A DNA stretch of 64,000 bases, from the NCBI GenBank assembly GCA_035708205.1, contig DASSSY010000004.1, forward strand, positions 496,001-560,000, in the 5' to 3' direction. This document shows, in pieces, positions 63,492 through 64,000 of this stretch (positions are counted from its first letter, which is position 1; each line of letters begins with the position of its first letter). This DNA is from DASSSY01 sp035708205. GTDB lineage: Bacteria; Bacteroidota; Bacteroidia; Chitinophagales; Chitinophagaceae. The notes beneath the pieces were generated by a model that was given only the letters and a program-made list of their open reading frames with translations, was not told where the DNA came from and did no database searches. A program made the position numbers and the translations under genes.

Positions 63492-64000
63492 ATGGCTTCA
63501 AAAAAGAAATACAATTTTATGATCGGAATTGCGGTAGCTTTATTGCTGCCGCTTTTTTCATGGTTATTATTTAAAAATATCAGTAAGGGCATTGTTAAAA
63601 TTCCTAAGCATTACGGTATCAGCTTCGTTGATACCCTGAAAGATAAGGACGGCAAGCTGCAATACGATACGGTATATCGCTCCTTATCTGATATTTCCCT
63701 GACCAATCAGCTGGGCAAGATGGTGGACCTTAACCAGGATCTGCGCGGAAAAATTTTAGTCATTAATTTTATCAATACCCGGAGAACGGATATTAGTAAT
63801 AAAATGATGGGTAATCTTCATTTGTTGCAACAATCCTATCAGAAGAAAGGGAATCTGGACTGGCTGCAATTTGTGTCCATTACTGTTGACCCCGCTAAGG
63901 ACAATGTTCCGGCGTTGCGTCATTACGCTGATCAATTTGAAGTTAACCATGATCACTGGTGGCTGCTTACCGGTGATTCTGCAGCCATTTACCGATACGG
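63492..64000 (+). CDS. Sco/SenC-like protein lacking the copper-binding CxxxC (partial)
   Basis: An ATG at 63492 opens a frame that runs off the right edge (169 complete codons). An N-terminal membrane anchor (IGIAVALLLPLFSWLLF) is followed by a thioredoxin-like Sco domain: strands around DLNQDLRGKILVINFI and FVSITVDPAKDN. The position where Sco proteins have the CxxxC copper ligands reads R98-T-D-I-S102, so both Cys are absent; N103-K-M follows as in the normal CPKM motif. Sco proteins usually deliver copper to the CuA site of subunit II. The protein is therefore a Sco relative that must work otherwise, or the classic Sco lies elsewhere. Placement after the cox genes fits assembly. Confidence 0.75.
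   Translation, partial: MASKKKYNFMIGIAVALLLPLFSWLLFKNISKGIVKIPKHYGISFVDTLKDKDGKLQYDTVYRSLSDISLTNQLGKMVDLNQDLRGKILVINFINTRRTDISNKMMGNLHLLQQSYQKKGNLDWLQFVSITVDPAKDNVPALRHYADQFEVNHDHWWLLTGDSAAIYRY

Overview
The window looks like ordinary chromosome from an aerobic member of the Bacteroidota, most likely a Chitinophagales/Chitinophagaceae relative. The reasons are promoters with the Bacteroidota -7 box (TAnnTTTG), type IX secretion (T9SS) cargo proteins with C-terminal sorting domains, a PorZ homologue next to recO, a geranylgeranylglyceryl-phosphate-synthase-like gene, DUF4369/TlpA-type thioredoxins, and an aerobic cox cluster containing subunit IV and Sco. No rRNA, complete tRNA, insertion sequence, phage or CRISPR array was seen. 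Fifty-six protein genes are called; the first and last are cut by the window edges.

Layout: 1-3.0 kb (minus strand) holds a truncated phytase-like esterase and two 23S rRNA modification enzymes. 3.1-11.8 kb (plus) holds an envelope thioredoxin, a FadL-like barrel, an apparent folD-queE-uppP operon and porZ-recO. 11.8-13.6 kb is an AT-rich islet with a tiny antisense ORF and two orphan lipoproteins closed by strong hairpins. 13.7-16.5 kb has divergent glnS and dusB. 16.6-26.1 kb is dominated by two large T9SS cargo proteins built from the same repeat cassette, with hldD and a small membrane protein between them. 26.3-30.2 kb has lpdA, a lipoprotein and an unusual DegT-fold enzyme whose PLP lysine is replaced by histidine. 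30.2-38.1 kb (minus) holds an ECF sigma factor with an overlapping membrane/beta-barrel partner, then nth, pyrH, manC, rodA and mrdA.

38.2-49.6 kb mixes a histidine kinase, an arginine-decarboxylase-like enzyme, a DinB-fold protein, nhaA, the pyruvate dehydrogenase E2, comF, fusA, lolA and a MORN/TonB protein. 49.8-58.6 kb is a long minus-strand run: fabG-fabH, a GGGP-synthase-like gene, mscL, an OmpR-type regulator, rsmI, purS, pssA and an M3 peptidase, split by intrinsic terminators. 58.8-64 kb (plus) has a Bax-inhibitor-1 protein, an L,D-transpeptidase and a cytochrome oxidase cluster (ctaB, two subunit III genes, subunit IV, sco).

The genes jointly serve cell envelope construction, translation and RNA modification, central carbon metabolism and respiration. 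No clearly new multi-gene system was found. The observations most worth following up are the His-for-Lys DegT-family enzyme, the Sco-like protein lacking its CxxxC copper motif, the sigma factor/trans-envelope barrel pair, the probable one-base frameshift in a lipoprotein signal peptide, the alternating A-B repeat cassette shared by the two T9SS proteins, and an orphan terminator-like hairpin that may mark a small RNA.
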